A stretch of 64,000 nucleotides of DNA from an uncultured Chlamydia sp. GTDB taxonomy: Bacteria > Chlamydiota > Chlamydiia > Chlamydiales > Simkaniaceae. The stretch covers positions 372,001 to 436,000 of the forward strand of contig CAMGYI010000002.1 of assembly GCA_946127115.1 (NCBI GenBank), read 5' to 3'. The notes beneath the pieces are model-generated. The model had not been told where the DNA came from and did not search any database. It was given only the letters and a program-made list of their open reading frames with translations. Shown piece by piece: positions 25,829-35,554 of the stretch (position 1 is its first letter; every line of letters begins with the position of its first letter). The position numbers and the translations under genes were made by a program.

Positions 25829-27747
25829 TAGTCCTCCTGATAAGGTGAGGTTAGTTTCCTCTCTTTATACTCAAGTATGCATTTTTTTAGGAACTCCCCT
25901 AGCTTGATTTCTCCATGCACAACATTATCTCGTGTTCTGAGTGCGATTGATTTGTTTTGGAGCTCTTTGTCTCCAACGGTGAGCATGTAGTTTGTCTTAA
26001 GAAGTTGAGCGTTTCGGACTCTTTTCCCTAGTGATTCCTGAGATTCGTCGGAGTCGCAAAGGAATCCAGCTTCTCGAATCTGCCGAACAATTTCCTGCGC
26101 ATAATCAGTGTGGGTTTCCGCAACTGGAATCACACGAATAGGGAGAGGACTCATCCAAAAGGGGAATTTTCCAGCAAAGTGCTCAATTAAGATTCCTAAA
26201 AACCTCTCAATCGATCCAAAAATCGCGCGGTGAATCATGATGGGGCGTTTGAGTTCTCCATCACTATCTTTGTACTCTAACTTAAATTTTTTGGGGAGAG
26301 ACATGTCGAGTTGAATGGTCCCGCACTGCCACCGTCTCCCAATGGCATCATGGACATGAAGGTCAATCTTCGGTCCATAAAAAGCACCATCTCCTTCGTT
26401 AATTTTATAATCAGAACCCCATTCATCAAGAGCTTCTTGGAGTCCTGCTGTGGTGACTTTCCAATCTTCATCACTTCCCATCGATTTTTCTGGACGCGTT
26501 GAGAGCTCAAAAGTATAGTGGAGGCCAAAGGTTTCATAAATCTCTTTCACTAAGTGGAGAACACCCAAGACTTCATCCTTAATTTGGCTTGGCTGCATGA
26601 AAATATGAGCATCGTCTTGGTGGAAGCTCTGCACTCGAAAAAGCCCGTTCAGAGCACCTGAAGGTTCCTTGCGATGAACATGACCAAATTCAGCAATTCT
26701 TAAGGGAAGTTCCCGATAACTATGAGAGCTACCTTTAAAGTAAAGCATGCATCCAGGACAGTTCATTGGCTTAATTGCATAGGATCTTTCACCATCTAAT
26801 TCTACCGTGAACATATTCTCTTTATAATGCTCCCAGTGTCCTGAAAGTTCCCACAGCTCGCGTGTCATGAGTTGAGGTGTTTTAATAATCTCATATCCAT
26901 TTCGCAGATGCAACTCTTTCCAGTAAGCCACAAGGTGGTCCCACACAGCCACCCCACGGCTGTGGAAAAAAGGCATTGAGGGAGCCTCTTCTTTGAATGA
27001 AAAAAGATCAAGCTTTGCTCCAAGCACGCGGTGGTCCCGTTTCTTTGCTTCTTCAAGCATTTTGAGATAGACCTTGAGTTCTTCTCGACTGGGAAATGAG
27101 ATCCCATAAATTCGGGTAAGCATGGTATTTTTTGAGTCACCTCTCCAATAGGCACCAGAGGTTTTCAAAAGTTTAAACGCTTTGATTTTTCCAAGGCTTG
27201 GAAGATGAGGGCCGCGGCAAAGGTCAAGAAACTCCCCTTGCTCGTATGCGGTCATTAGACTCCCCTCTTCAAATCCTTCAATCAGTTCTTTTTTATATGG
27301 GTTACCACCAAACTTTTTAAGCGCTTCTTTTTTTCCAAGAAATTCTTGTCGCTTTGGCTTAAGGTTTTCACCAAGGATTTTCTTAATCTCTTTTTCAATT
27401 CGAGAAAAATCCCCTTCTGAAACATCGAGATTTGCAAAGTCGTAGTAAAATCCGTTCTCAATTGGGGGGCCGATGGTTGGCACGGCTTTTGGCCAGATAC
27501 GCAAAATAGCTTGGGCAAGCACGTGGGCAGAGGTATGCCAAAACACCTCTTTCCCCTCCTTAGATCCAAAATCAAGCAGCTTAACAGTAGTTCCATCGGA
27601 GAGCTGAGAATCTAAGTCATGAATGTTTCCGTTGATAGAAACTGCCAAAGCCTGGTGAGGTTCTTGAAGGTTCATTTTTTCTGCCAATTCTTTGGCTGAA
27701 CTCCCTGTGGGAAGTTCGAATTCTTGGCTATCGCACTTCACTTTCAT
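25828..27747 (-). CDS. thrS: Threonyl-tRNA synthetase
   Basis: Class II synthetase charging tRNA-Thr, 639 residues with TGS, editing (HTSAHVLAQAI, CRGPHLPS), catalytic (motif 1 to 3; SMGSDEDWK, HRAIFGSIERF) and anticodon-binding domains. The frame is open two codons further to a TTG at 27753, but ATG 27747 gives the typical start MKVKCDSQ. It heads the operon thrS-parA-gp6D-purB-glycosyltransferase, all joined by overlaps. Confidence 0.97.
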   Translation of the reverse strand: MKVKCDSQEFELPTGSSAKELAEKMNLQEPHQALAVSINGNIHDLDSQLSDGTTVKLLDFGSKEGKEVFWHTSAHVLAQAILRIWPKAVPTIGPPIENGFYYDFANLDVSEGDFSRIEKEIKKILGENLKPKRQEFLGKKEALKKFGGNPYKKELIEGFEEGSLMTAYEQGEFLDLCRGPHLPSLGKIKAFKLLKTSGAYWRGDSKNTMLTRIYGISFPSREELKVYLKMLEEAKKRDHRVLGAKLDLFSFKEEAPSMPFFHSRGVAVWDHLVAYWKELHLRNGYEIIKTPQLMTRELWELSGHWEHYKENMFTVELDGERSYAIKPMNCPGCMLYFKGSSHSYRELPLRIAEFGHVHRKEPSGALNGLFRVQSFHQDDAHIFMQPSQIKDEVLGVLHLVKEIYETFGLHYTFELSTRPEKSMGSDEDWKVTTAGLQEALDEWGSDYKINEGDGAFYGPKIDLHVHDAIGRRWQCGTIQLDMSLPKKFKLEYKDSDGELKRPIMIHRAIFGSIERFLGILIEHFAGKFPFWMSPLPIRVIPVAETHTDYAQEIVRQIREAGFLCDSDESQESLGKRVRNAQLLKTNYMLTVGDKELQNKSIALRTRDNVVHGEIKLGEFLKKCILEYKERKLTSPYQED

Positions 27748-27826
27748 GAACAACTTTTTTTACTATTTCTAGCATAAGTCTACAAGAGATTGTAAAAAAG
27801 GGAAAGAAATTGCTACAACAATAGAA

Positions 27827-28864
27827 ATGAAAACATTTGAATGGACAGTCATAGGTGCAGGTCCTGCGGGGATCTCCGCTGTAGGAAAGCTTATCGACAC
27901 TGGTGTTAAACCGCTTGACATTGTCTGGGTTGACCCTAATTTTAAGGTAGGGGACATTGGAGAAAAATGGCGGCGTGTCTCGAGCAATACAAAGGTAAAA
28001 CTCTTCACAAGCTTCTTGGCGGAGTGTGCTGTTTTTCGCTATCGGATGGCCCCCGACCATAAGCTAAAGCACCTGGACCCTGACATGACTTGTCTTCTTG
28101 GGGAAATAGCAGATCCTCTTCAATGGGTCAGCGATCACCTCACGGTTGCTGTTCATGCCTATAAAAAAAGAGCAACTTCTCTTGTTTTAAAAAACCAGCT
28201 ATGGGACGTTGATGTGGACGGAGAGGTGGTCCAATCAAAGAATGTGATTCTCGCTATTGGCTCAACTTCAAAAAAACTAAACTTTCCTACCCTCGTTGAA
28301 ATTCCTATTGAGGTTGCTTTAGATGATGAGAAGATTGTCCAAGAAAATTTGGGAAATGATACCATTGCGGTATTTGGAGCCTCGCACTCTTCAATGATTG
28401 TATTGAAAAACCTGCTTAATGCTGGCGCAAAAAAGATCATTAACTTCTATCGTTCCCCTCTTAAATATGCCCTTTATATGGACGACTGGATCCTATTCGA
28501 TAATACCGGACTTAAAGGAGAGGCAGCGATTTGGGCTCGGAAAAATATCGATGGAAAATGGCCAGAAAGGCTTGAGAGATACCACTTATTAGATCCCAAC
28601 TTTCAAAGGCATATTTCCTCTTGCACAAAGGTGGTCTATACTGTTGGATTTGATTCCCGAATCCCTCCCAAAACACCACAATTCCATGATTTGAAGTACA
28701 ACCATCGGAACGGGATCATTGCTCCTGGCCTTTTTGGATTTGGAATTGCCTATCCTGAAAAAGTTGAAGACCCTTTTGGAAACGAGGAATACAACGTGGG
28801 TCTATGGAAGTTTATGCTCTACATTAACAAGGTTCTCCCTCTTTGGAAGCGATATGCCCCTTGA
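27827..28864 (+). CDS. FAD/NAD(P)-dependent oxidoreductase-like protein
   Basis: A 345-residue two-dinucleotide-fold flavoprotein. The FAD motif is VIGAGPAGISAVGKL (8-22), the central NAD(P) motif is VFGASHSSMIVLKNL, and VILAIGSTSK marks the ATG-like motif before it. It lacks a CxxC redox pair, so it is not a thioredoxin-reductase type; monooxygenase-like or a redox enzyme of unknown substrate is more likely. It is divergent from thrS (79-base gap), and its end overlaps the start of the next gene by 11 bases. Confidence 0.8.
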   Translation: MKTFEWTVIGAGPAGISAVGKLIDTGVKPLDIVWVDPNFKVGDIGEKWRRVSSNTKVKLFTSFLAECAVFRYRMAPDHKLKHLDPDMTCLLGEIADPLQWVSDHLTVAVHAYKKRATSLVLKNQLWDVDVDGEVVQSKNVILAIGSTSKKLNFPTLVEIPIEVALDDEKIVQENLGNDTIAVFGASHSSMIVLKNLLNAGAKKIINFYRSPLKYALYMDDWILFDNTGLKGEAAIWARKNIDGKWPERLERYHLLDPNFQRHISSCTKVVYTVGFDSRIPPKTPQFHDLKYNHRNGIIAPGLFGFGIAYPEKVEDPFGNEEYNVGLWKFMLYINKVLPLWKRYAP

Positions 28865-30797
28865 TATTCCCCTTCTTAGCTACAACCTCGAGCAAGCAAG
28901 GAAGCTCGCTAGCAAAATCGTTCATCAGAAAGACATTGATTTTACCCCTCACTCGCTTTGAGACAAGCACTTTGAAAGGGCTCTTCATTACCTAGAATCT
29001 AAAGAGACAAAAAATCATCTTAGGAGGTTTACTCTCCCTGTAGCAAGTCCCTATATTGAAACATTGATTCGCCGCAGTTTAGGGCTTCCTGACAAACTAA
29101 TCCTGGAAGATTCCCATCTTCAAGAAAGTGTTGTTTCTGCTCTTCTTTGCCCTCTCAGGCAAGTTGTCGGCTCTTGCTTTGCTACAGCCCCCGCTATTTT
29201 TATTCAAAGAGAACAACCGGAGCACCTCCTACTTGATCTCTATGATCTGATGATGCTTGGGCAACTCAAGAGAACGTTTTCTGGAGAAGAGTTTGCCGTT
29301 CCCATCAGCCCTAAATGGGGAGAGCGACTCAGCGATCACCCCCTCCTTCGCGTTTGGGAATATACGCTTGCTTCTTTCTCTGATTACAAAACGACCTTCA
29401 GTAGTTGGAATCTCTATAAATCACTTGGTCTCGATTCCAAGAAGAAAGGGGGCATTGGCGCGCTCATCTTTTCAACCTTGCAGGAGAAACTCGATACCGC
29501 AAATGAGGAAGTAGAAAACCTCCACTTTGCATATGTTCGTGCGATCGACGAGGCTAGAGTTTCTCAGGCCCTTCTTCGACAAGCTGATTCTCCCGATCGA
29601 ATACGGATGCGAAAAGGAGAGTTTGAGGTGCGAGCCTACCACGCGCAAGGATGCAAAGACGATCGCGACAAACTTCATGAAAAGGCTCAGTCTTTATCGC
29701 AGTTTTTTCCCTTTGTGATCAAGCAATACGCGCAAAAATTTCAAGAGTATTTCCTTGAGATTTATGATGCAGACATCAAGCACATTAATGAGCAACTTTA
29801 TGAAGATAGCCCTGCGGGATTTAGGCTCTGTTACAAACATGGACGGAGCGATTCTTCCGCCTGGACAATGATTCAAACTGAGAGTGACTTCATCGATGCT
29901 TTGCGGCAATTTTTTCTTGCGGTTGAACCTCAAATTTGTTCAGCATGCGGGTGGGATGATGGGGCCCCTGAGATAGAAGCTCTCACAACTCAAGTGATCC
30001 AATTTATTCAAACCGAGGAGTTTCTTGCCTTTGCCCTCAAAGAGAAAAAACCTTGGAGCTATACCTCTGGAGGGAACATGCATTCTCTCCTCAAGGGGTA
30101 TTATTGTATTGAGGGAGAACTTTCAGAAGAAAAACGTCCCGTTGAAAACCCTACAGATCTTCTCACCTTTCTTCTCGATCTTCTTAAAGCACTTCCCTAC
30201 AACGTGACGAAACCGTTTGAAATTGATTCCTTAGCAAGTCTCTTGATGTATTCACCAACGCATGCGTTTCTTCTCAACCCTGGCCTATCTCCTTTCAAAG
30301 AGGGGTGGCTCGACAAAGGATTTACCTATACGTGGATTCGTGATCATGTCATTGATCCTGGAAAGAATTATTATAATACTACCCGTCTTGATCGAGAAAT
30401 GCAGACCCTTCTTGCGTCCAAAATTATTCAGAAAGATTTCTTTCCCTATGGGGAATCCTTATCCGTTCCCGATTTTCGCGCTTATCTATTAGAAATATCT
30501 CCTAAAAAAGAAAATGAAATTGATAGCCTTCTTTTTGAATCGCTTCACCCACCTAAACCCCTTCTTTTTGCTGACACTAACTGGGCTGATTATTTCTTTG
30601 CCTTCGCTGTCAACCCAGCGTCCCTAGAACTAGACCTATATAGAGTCAGTACTGATGGATCCCGCGCCTGCCCTATGAACTCCTGGCGTCCCTATTTAGA
30701 TGGGACAACCTCAGCTCCTTGGGGCGTTCTCACTCGACCCAGCGACCTCTCAGGAGCCTCCCCCTCCGATTTGGCCCTTAAGCTCAAAAGAGTTTAA
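28854..30797 (+). pseudogene. Hypothetical protein gene with one in-frame TGA (codon 36)
   Basis: From ATG 28854 (inside the end of the oxidoreductase gene) to the TAA before 30798 this frame is open for 647 codons except one TGA at 28959-28961. The residues on both sides are protein-like (FTPHSL, stop, DKHFERALHYLE), so this is a point nonsense change, not a frameshift. The 611-codon remainder contains RQVVGSCFATAPAIF, reminiscent of the GSC(W/F)A nucleophile of papain-like peptidases, plus several His and an FADTNWADYFFAF segment near the end; protease function is only a guess. I do not recognise the family. A restart at a downstream TTG (such as 29064) could give an N-terminally shortened protein. 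Confidence 0.7.
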
Positions 30798-30868
30798 CTC
30801 CGGAGGCTGTCTTAAAAATGAGCCATAAACCCTACTGGCTGGGACTGGAATAGAAATATCTAGGGAAA

Positions 30869-30900
30869 TGTAAACTCTCTGGATTGTCATATAGTTTACA
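30869..30900. promoter_or_regulatory. Inverted repeat upstream of the MOMP-like pair
   Basis: TGTAAACT (30869-30876) and AGTTTACA (30893-30900) are perfect inverted copies 16 bases apart, 60-90 bases upstream of the first barrel gene. The spacing suits an operator bound by a dimer. No regulator is known. Confidence 0.35.
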
Positions 30901-30960
30901 ATCTCTGCCGCTTGATAAATTCAATGTCTTTTTTTTCCACTTTTTTATATCTTCAGACCT

Positions 30961-31749
30961 ATGAAAAAGTGGCATCTTCTTTTTTTGTTTTTCTCTTTCC
31001 CCCTTTCTGCACTTTATAATGGGAATCCCTCAGAGGCAAACATGCCGGAGCTGGGGCTTTGGGTGTCAAATGATGATTGGTGGGGTGTCAAGCTTGGTTA
31101 TGAGTGGGATAACACTTTTGATAAGAGGGTGAAAGTTGAAAACCGACAGTCGAGTGTTCGAGATCGATATGACATCTATGCTTCTTTTAAAAACCAAGGG
31201 GTTCTCACATTTAATGTGAGTGATCGGATTGAATGTTATGCGAAATTGGGTGTGATGAAACTTAAAATCACACAACGTCCGATCAACACTACACATCTTC
31301 AATATTTCACTGATAATCAACTTCTATGGACTATTGGGGGACGCATTATTTTGGTGTATTGGGAAGAGATGGTTATGGGAATCAATGCTCTTTATACCGG
31401 TTCTTTTATGCGTATGAGCGAAATCCTTGAAGACGGAGTAATGCGCCGAACCTTTGGCACGCGTTATAAGTATAATGAATGGCAAATAGGCATAGGGTTT
31501 TCACGAGAAATAGGAATTTTTGTCCCTTACGTTGGTCTTGCCTATGCTTCTATGCACTCCAATCTCTACAATATTCCTGCTGACCCAAATTTTGCTTTTC
31601 ATGTTGCTGATGAAAAGGTAGTAAACAGGGAACCTTTCATCTTGTTTTTGGGTGTTGGGCTTACTAGAGGAAAAAATGTGAACATAAACTTAGAGTCCCG
31701 TATGGTTGGGGAAAAAGCTATTTCACTTTCTGGTTCTCTAAGGTTCTAG
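30961..31749 (+). CDS. MOMP-like outer membrane protein
   Basis: A 262-residue predicted beta-barrel with a signal peptide (to about residue 18). ALYNGNPSEANMPELG followed by DDWWGVKLGYEWDNTFDKR copies the N-terminal pattern of chlamydial MOMP (GNPAEPSL..., W..(V)R.GY.GD.VFDR). The C-terminus SLSGSLRF ends in phenylalanine as required by the Bam machinery. It is shorter than Chlamydiaceae MOMP (about 390) and has few cysteines. It forms a tandem pair with the next gene. A porin role is probable. Confidence 0.85.
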   Translation: MKKWHLLFLFFSFPLSALYNGNPSEANMPELGLWVSNDDWWGVKLGYEWDNTFDKRVKVENRQSSVRDRYDIYASFKNQGVLTFNVSDRIECYAKLGVMKLKITQRPINTTHLQYFTDNQLLWTIGGRIILVYWEEMVMGINALYTGSFMRMSEILEDGVMRRTFGTRYKYNEWQIGIGFSREIGIFVPYVGLAYASMHSNLYNIPADPNFAFHVADEKVVNREPFILFLGVGLTRGKNVNINLESRMVGEKAISLSGSLRF

Positions 31750-31786
31750 TTGAATTATCAATGAAAATTTTCTATAGTTCATCAAT

Positions 31787-32563
31787 ATGAAGAAATGGCT
31801 TTTTCTCCTTATCTTGAGTAAACCCCTACTGGGACTTTACATGGGAAATCCTTCTGCTCCTCAAATTATTGAGGAGGGGTTTTTCTTTTGCAAAGAAAAT
31901 TGGTTTGCTGTGAAAGCAGGTTACCAACGAGATTGGGTTTTTGATCGGAACATGAAAGCGGTCTCAAAAATTTCGGGGCACCTTGATACATTTGAATATA
32001 TCGCGGATCAAGGTGTGCTCACGGTTAATCTTATCGATCGGATTGAGCTATATGGTTCAGCTGGGGCAGCTCGCATTTCTGCATCTAACCGTCCTTCTGG
32101 GGCAGGCATGCGCCAAGTATACCAAACGTATGATCAGTTTATGTGGGGTGTAGGTTTTCGAGGAAACTTTTATGACTGGGAAGGACTTTCCTTTGGAATC
32201 AATGGATGTTATGGGCGGGCGCAGCCCAATATAAAGTGGATCTCTTCAAATGGGGTGCTTGTCAATCCAAGAGCGGGGTCTAGGGTCGTATTTTACGAAT
32301 GGCAAATTGGGCTTGGATCGTCCTATCAAATCGATATGTTTATCCCCTATATAGGGGCCAAGTGGTCCAACGCTGGTGCAAAATTCAAGCACCTTCCTTT
32401 TGAGTTTCTTCCGACAGGCCGCCATTTTAAAACAAAAAATCGACGGAAGTTTGGTATGGTGATAGGGACCACTCTTTCAACAGGGAGTCGCTTTGCAGCA
32501 ACTGTAGAAACTCGCCTTATCGATGAACAATCCATTACCCTAGCAGCAGACATAAAATTTTAA
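31787..32563 (+). CDS. MOMP-like outer membrane protein, tandem paralogue
   Basis: A 258-residue paralogue of the preceding protein, 37 bases downstream. Signal peptide to about residue 16; GLYMGNPSAPQIIEEGFFF and WFAVKAGYQRDWVFDRNMK align with the neighbour and with MOMP. It ends in AADIKF, a barrel C-terminus. YEWQIG(L/I)G is shared by both copies. Expanded families of MOMP-like barrels are known in Simkania and Waddlia, which supports an environmental chlamydia. Confidence 0.85.
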   Translation: MKKWLFLLILSKPLLGLYMGNPSAPQIIEEGFFFCKENWFAVKAGYQRDWVFDRNMKAVSKISGHLDTFEYIADQGVLTVNLIDRIELYGSAGAARISASNRPSGAGMRQVYQTYDQFMWGVGFRGNFYDWEGLSFGINGCYGRAQPNIKWISSNGVLVNPRAGSRVVFYEWQIGLGSSYQIDMFIPYIGAKWSNAGAKFKHLPFEFLPTGRHFKTKNRRKFGMVIGTTLSTGSRFAATVETRLIDEQSITLAADIKF

Positions 32564-32640
32564 ACCCAAATGTCTATCTATCTTTTAATCTCCTAGGTCA
32601 ATCTTCAGGCTTCGATAGATCAAGTCTTAGCTATCATAGA

Positions 32641-33645
32641 TTACGCATGAGACCTCCTGGAGAATGGTCTTTGAGTATTTGTGGCTGTTCCCGTAGCAGA
32701 TGAAACAGACTTATATACTTCAATAATTTTTGGCACTAAGGTAAATTTCCCTCCTCTTTGAGAAACTCCTCTTGAGTTATAGACTGATCCATTAACCAAA
32801 GCAGCTGGAAAGGATTGATCATTGGGAACCTTGTGCTGAAACCATCCAAGCCCAATTTGATCAGAAGCAACTCGACTTCCTCCATACCAAGCTTGAATAA
32901 TTTGTTCGTAGCTTCTCTGAGAGATATTGCTAAGAGATGGAAGCCGCTGATGATCTGCAACAATAGTTGGTATTTTTGATTGCGCTGCTTCATTCATAAT
33001 TGATCGCTCTGCTTGATCAGTCATAAAAGGGACGACGACAGCAAGTTCTTTGACTGGTAACCGATGGTACTGAAAAATCTGATGCATTCCATGAATATGA
33101 TCAGTCATCTGCTTGCCGGAATAGGAAGCATCATCAAAGAGAAAAACCGTTTTCCCTCTCAGTTCTCCTATTAGGTCCTTTTTTTCTCCCGGGTTTAGAC
33201 TCGTTACATACTCTTTAAAAGAGATGGCTTCTTTTGTTCCTAGTCGGAAGTACTTGTTAGCTTGAAAAGCCTTGCTAGTAAGAGCGATTTCAGCTACCCA
33301 TTTATTGCTCTTTCTTCCTTCCACCATCACAACGGCGTTTTGATTTGGCTGAAAATCTGGAGAGCACTGCTTTAAGACCGAGTCTATAGCTGTCCCTAGG
33401 GCATCTAAAAACTCCACGTAAGAGATGTACTGAGTGTGATCCACCACCTCCTGAATCGCCTCCCGGAGGATGGGTTCATGAGCTTCAATCCAATTCCATG
33501 CCTCATATGAGGTTCCCTGCTCTGAGGTGTAACATTCTGAAACTTCTTCAGGCACATTGGGTGTAGTTGAAATGTTATGGTCAATTTCCTGCCCAGCAGG
33601 AATAAAACCGTAGGTATTGATTGAATTATAAAAATTAACTGACAT
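32641..33645 (-). CDS. Phosphoribosyltransferase-fold-like protein of unknown function
   Basis: A 334-residue cytoplasmic-looking protein. VFLFDDASYSGKQM (about 165-178) resembles the PRPP loop of type I phosphoribosyltransferases (hydrophobic strand, DD, then S/T-G-x-x), and AVVMVEGRKSNKW upstream could be the preceding strand. N- and C-terminal parts are unmatched and polar, with a basic tail RRSHA. ATG 33645 has GGAG eight bases upstream. It opens an island with an IS remnant and NADAR and DUF1543 genes. Enzyme or effector cannot be told apart. Confidence 0.65.
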   Translation of the reverse strand: MSVNFYNSINTYGFIPAGQEIDHNISTTPNVPEEVSECYTSEQGTSYEAWNWIEAHEPILREAIQEVVDHTQYISYVEFLDALGTAIDSVLKQCSPDFQPNQNAVVMVEGRKSNKWVAEIALTSKAFQANKYFRLGTKEAISFKEYVTSLNPGEKKDLIGELRGKTVFLFDDASYSGKQMTDHIHGMHQIFQYHRLPVKELAVVVPFMTDQAERSIMNEAAQSKIPTIVADHQRLPSLSNISQRSYEQIIQAWYGGSRVASDQIGLGWFQHKVPNDQSFPAALVNGSVYNSRGVSQRGGKFTLVPKIIEVYKSVSSATGTATNTQRPFSRRSHA

Positions 33646-33849
33646 ATAACTATCTCCATTTTTTTATTTAATAATGTGCTAAAATATATATTATATAATA
33701 ATTAATATTATATTTATATATAAATATATAAAAATAAAAAATCACAATCAAATTAATCTAAAGTCTAATGAAATTTCTGAAATGAAAATTCATGATTTAA
33801 TTTGATATGATGTGATATCATTCTCTCCTTTCAAACAAGGAGAGAGAGT
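33646..33849. other. Extremely AT-rich divergent intergenic region
   Basis: Positions 33660-33760 consist almost wholly of A and T (repeated TATATAAAT-like words) between the PRTase-like gene and the IS630 remnant. It may hold both promoters or mark foreign DNA; I see no single clear site. Confidence 0.5.
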
Positions 33850-34338
33850 GTGTGTGATATGCAAGGAAGAAAATTTAGGTTATTAGAAGGAATAGAGAAG
33901 TATAATTTTGACAAATTATCTAAAACCAGAGGTAGCTATCGAGAAAAAAGACGTTACCTAGCGTTTGCTCACATAAGGGATGGGAAGAGTTTTACTGAAA
34001 CAGCGAAAATGGTAAGAGTAGAACTTCGCACACTGATGAATTGGGTTGACAGCTTTCGAAAAAGAGGAATAGAGGGACTAAAGGACAAATATGGAGGAGG
34101 AGCTAAACCTCACATATGTGCTAGTGAATACGAAGCATTTAAAAGCTCTGTTCTGGATCTTCAAAAAGATTGTTCGGAGAGGCGCATCCGAGTAACAGAT
34201 ATCCAAAATCTTATAGAGCGTCAATATGGAGCTCGTCCAGCTAAAAGCACTGTATATGACATTTTAAAGCGAGCAGGATTGGTTTGGATTACAGGGCGTT
34301 TACATCATCTATGCACAAGAGAACGGGTTAATTTATGA
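33850..34338 (+). pseudogene. IS630-type transposase, N-terminal DNA-binding part only
   Basis: A 162-residue frame with the two helix-turn-helix units of IS630/Tc1-like transposases: RRYLAFAHIRDGKSFTETAK with LRTLMNWVDSFRKRGIEGL, then the winged part PAKSTVYDILKRAGLVWITG. The DDE catalytic half is missing: the protein stops soon after, and the next 130 bases encode nothing similar. I therefore call it a truncated remnant. GTG 33850 has AGGAG seven bases upstream. No terminal inverted repeats were recognisable. Confidence 0.75.
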
Positions 34339-34469
34339 AAAATCATTCCAGAATCTTTATTAAGATATATGTTAATAAAAAGTTTTAGGTGTGGGAAAAT
34401 GCAAGATTGATGTATACTGATGCTGTCGGGAAAGGGTAATTGATTCTTACTTAAGGGGGTAGGTATAAT

Positions 34470-35207
34470 ATGACACTCTCAGTAGCGTTACAACCATTTA
34501 AGGGCGACTATAGCAAGCTCTTCACACCAGGGCATGTTCTCAAGCTGAATATGGGGAAAGGATGGGTAATTTCTCAGCGAGTTCCTAGTACAAGAGAACA
34601 TAAAGTTTTTTTTACTCAACTTGCCGCGGATCTATCTAAAGAAGAAATGTCAAATATCCCCGAAAAGATCTCTTTGATTAGAAGGGTCAATGAAGTATGG
34701 CATCAGGCAGTGCCCGTAGAAAACAATGACCCAATTTACTTTAGCTCAAAATCTGAATCAAATTACTTTCTTTCAAACTTCTACTCCACACTGATCGTCT
34801 TTCAAGACCGTGTGTTTCCTTCAAGCGAGCATCTGTATCAATGGTCGCTTACTCGTTTGGTAGATCCTGACACTGATCACTGGGCAGCGATGAAAGATCT
34901 CACCCCACTTAATTCAAAGAAATATAGTCGAAATCTTCAAGACCGTTTTGGGCCCGTCAGACCCATCGAAGACAAAGAAAAGCTTGAAGTCATGGATACA
35001 GTCTCAAAAGCAAAATACGAACAAAACAAAGACTTACAAGAGGGGCTCGCGAAAACAGCTCCCTGTCGCCTTATCGAAGATACCGAAAGTTCATTTTGGG
35101 GACGCGGCAACGACGGAAAGGGAGAAAACCACTTAGGCCATATCCTGGAAAGGATTCGACAAGACCAGGAGAATGGAACTTCTTGTGGTTCTACTTCAAA
35201 GGTGTAG
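34470..35207 (+). CDS. NADAR-domain protein (YbiA-like)
   Basis: A 245-residue protein with a NADAR domain at about 88-235: YFLSNFYSTLIVFQDRVFPS, SSEHLYQW (catalytic-type Glu and Gln) and SSFWGRGNDGKGENHLGHIL. NADAR enzymes are N-glycosidases acting on riboflavin intermediates, NAD/ADP-ribose metabolites and, in some systems, ADP-ribosylated nucleic acid. The N-terminal 85 residues are extra and unmatched. It lies downstream of an IS remnant with its own Shine-Dalgarno (AGGGGG), suggesting horizontal acquisition. Confidence 0.85.
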   Translation: MTLSVALQPFKGDYSKLFTPGHVLKLNMGKGWVISQRVPSTREHKVFFTQLAADLSKEEMSNIPEKISLIRRVNEVWHQAVPVENNDPIYFSSKSESNYFLSNFYSTLIVFQDRVFPSSEHLYQWSLTRLVDPDTDHWAAMKDLTPLNSKKYSRNLQDRFGPVRPIEDKEKLEVMDTVSKAKYEQNKDLQEGLAKTAPCRLIEDTESSFWGRGNDGKGENHLGHILERIRQDQENGTSCGSTSKV

Positions 35208-35554
35208 TAACAAGTGGGTGGCTACATTACAAAAAGTGCATGCTTTGGGGTGGGACGCGCCAATTCAATGATGAAGAGAAATGTAATTCCGCGGGTTTAA
35301 GAGGATTCCCAAAAGTCTAATAACGATCCTATTTTTACGACTTTCTGTCCACCTCTTCTGCTTTTCTTGAGATTTAGGTTAGTGTCCTCTTAAATCATTA
35401 CGCGCAAGAGAATCCCTCATATGAACCAGATTGAGATTAATGCTACTCTAAACTTTTAGATGATTTTCAAATCGAAAAATATTTCTTAGAAAAAATGATC
35501 GGATGGAATACAATTCTTTGACACCAAGAATTTAGCCTTTCAGGGGAATTAAAA
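35208..35554 (+). other. Intergenic stretch, nothing assigned
   Basis: This 347-base gap between the NADAR and DUF1543 genes shows no frame that looks coding on either strand and no clear terminator or RNA. It may be decayed sequence of the same island. Confidence 0.5.

Noticed and set aside
28959-28961. Selenocysteine codon
   Set aside because: No SECIS-like hairpin visible just downstream, the position has no Cys-like context, and no Sec machinery is in view.
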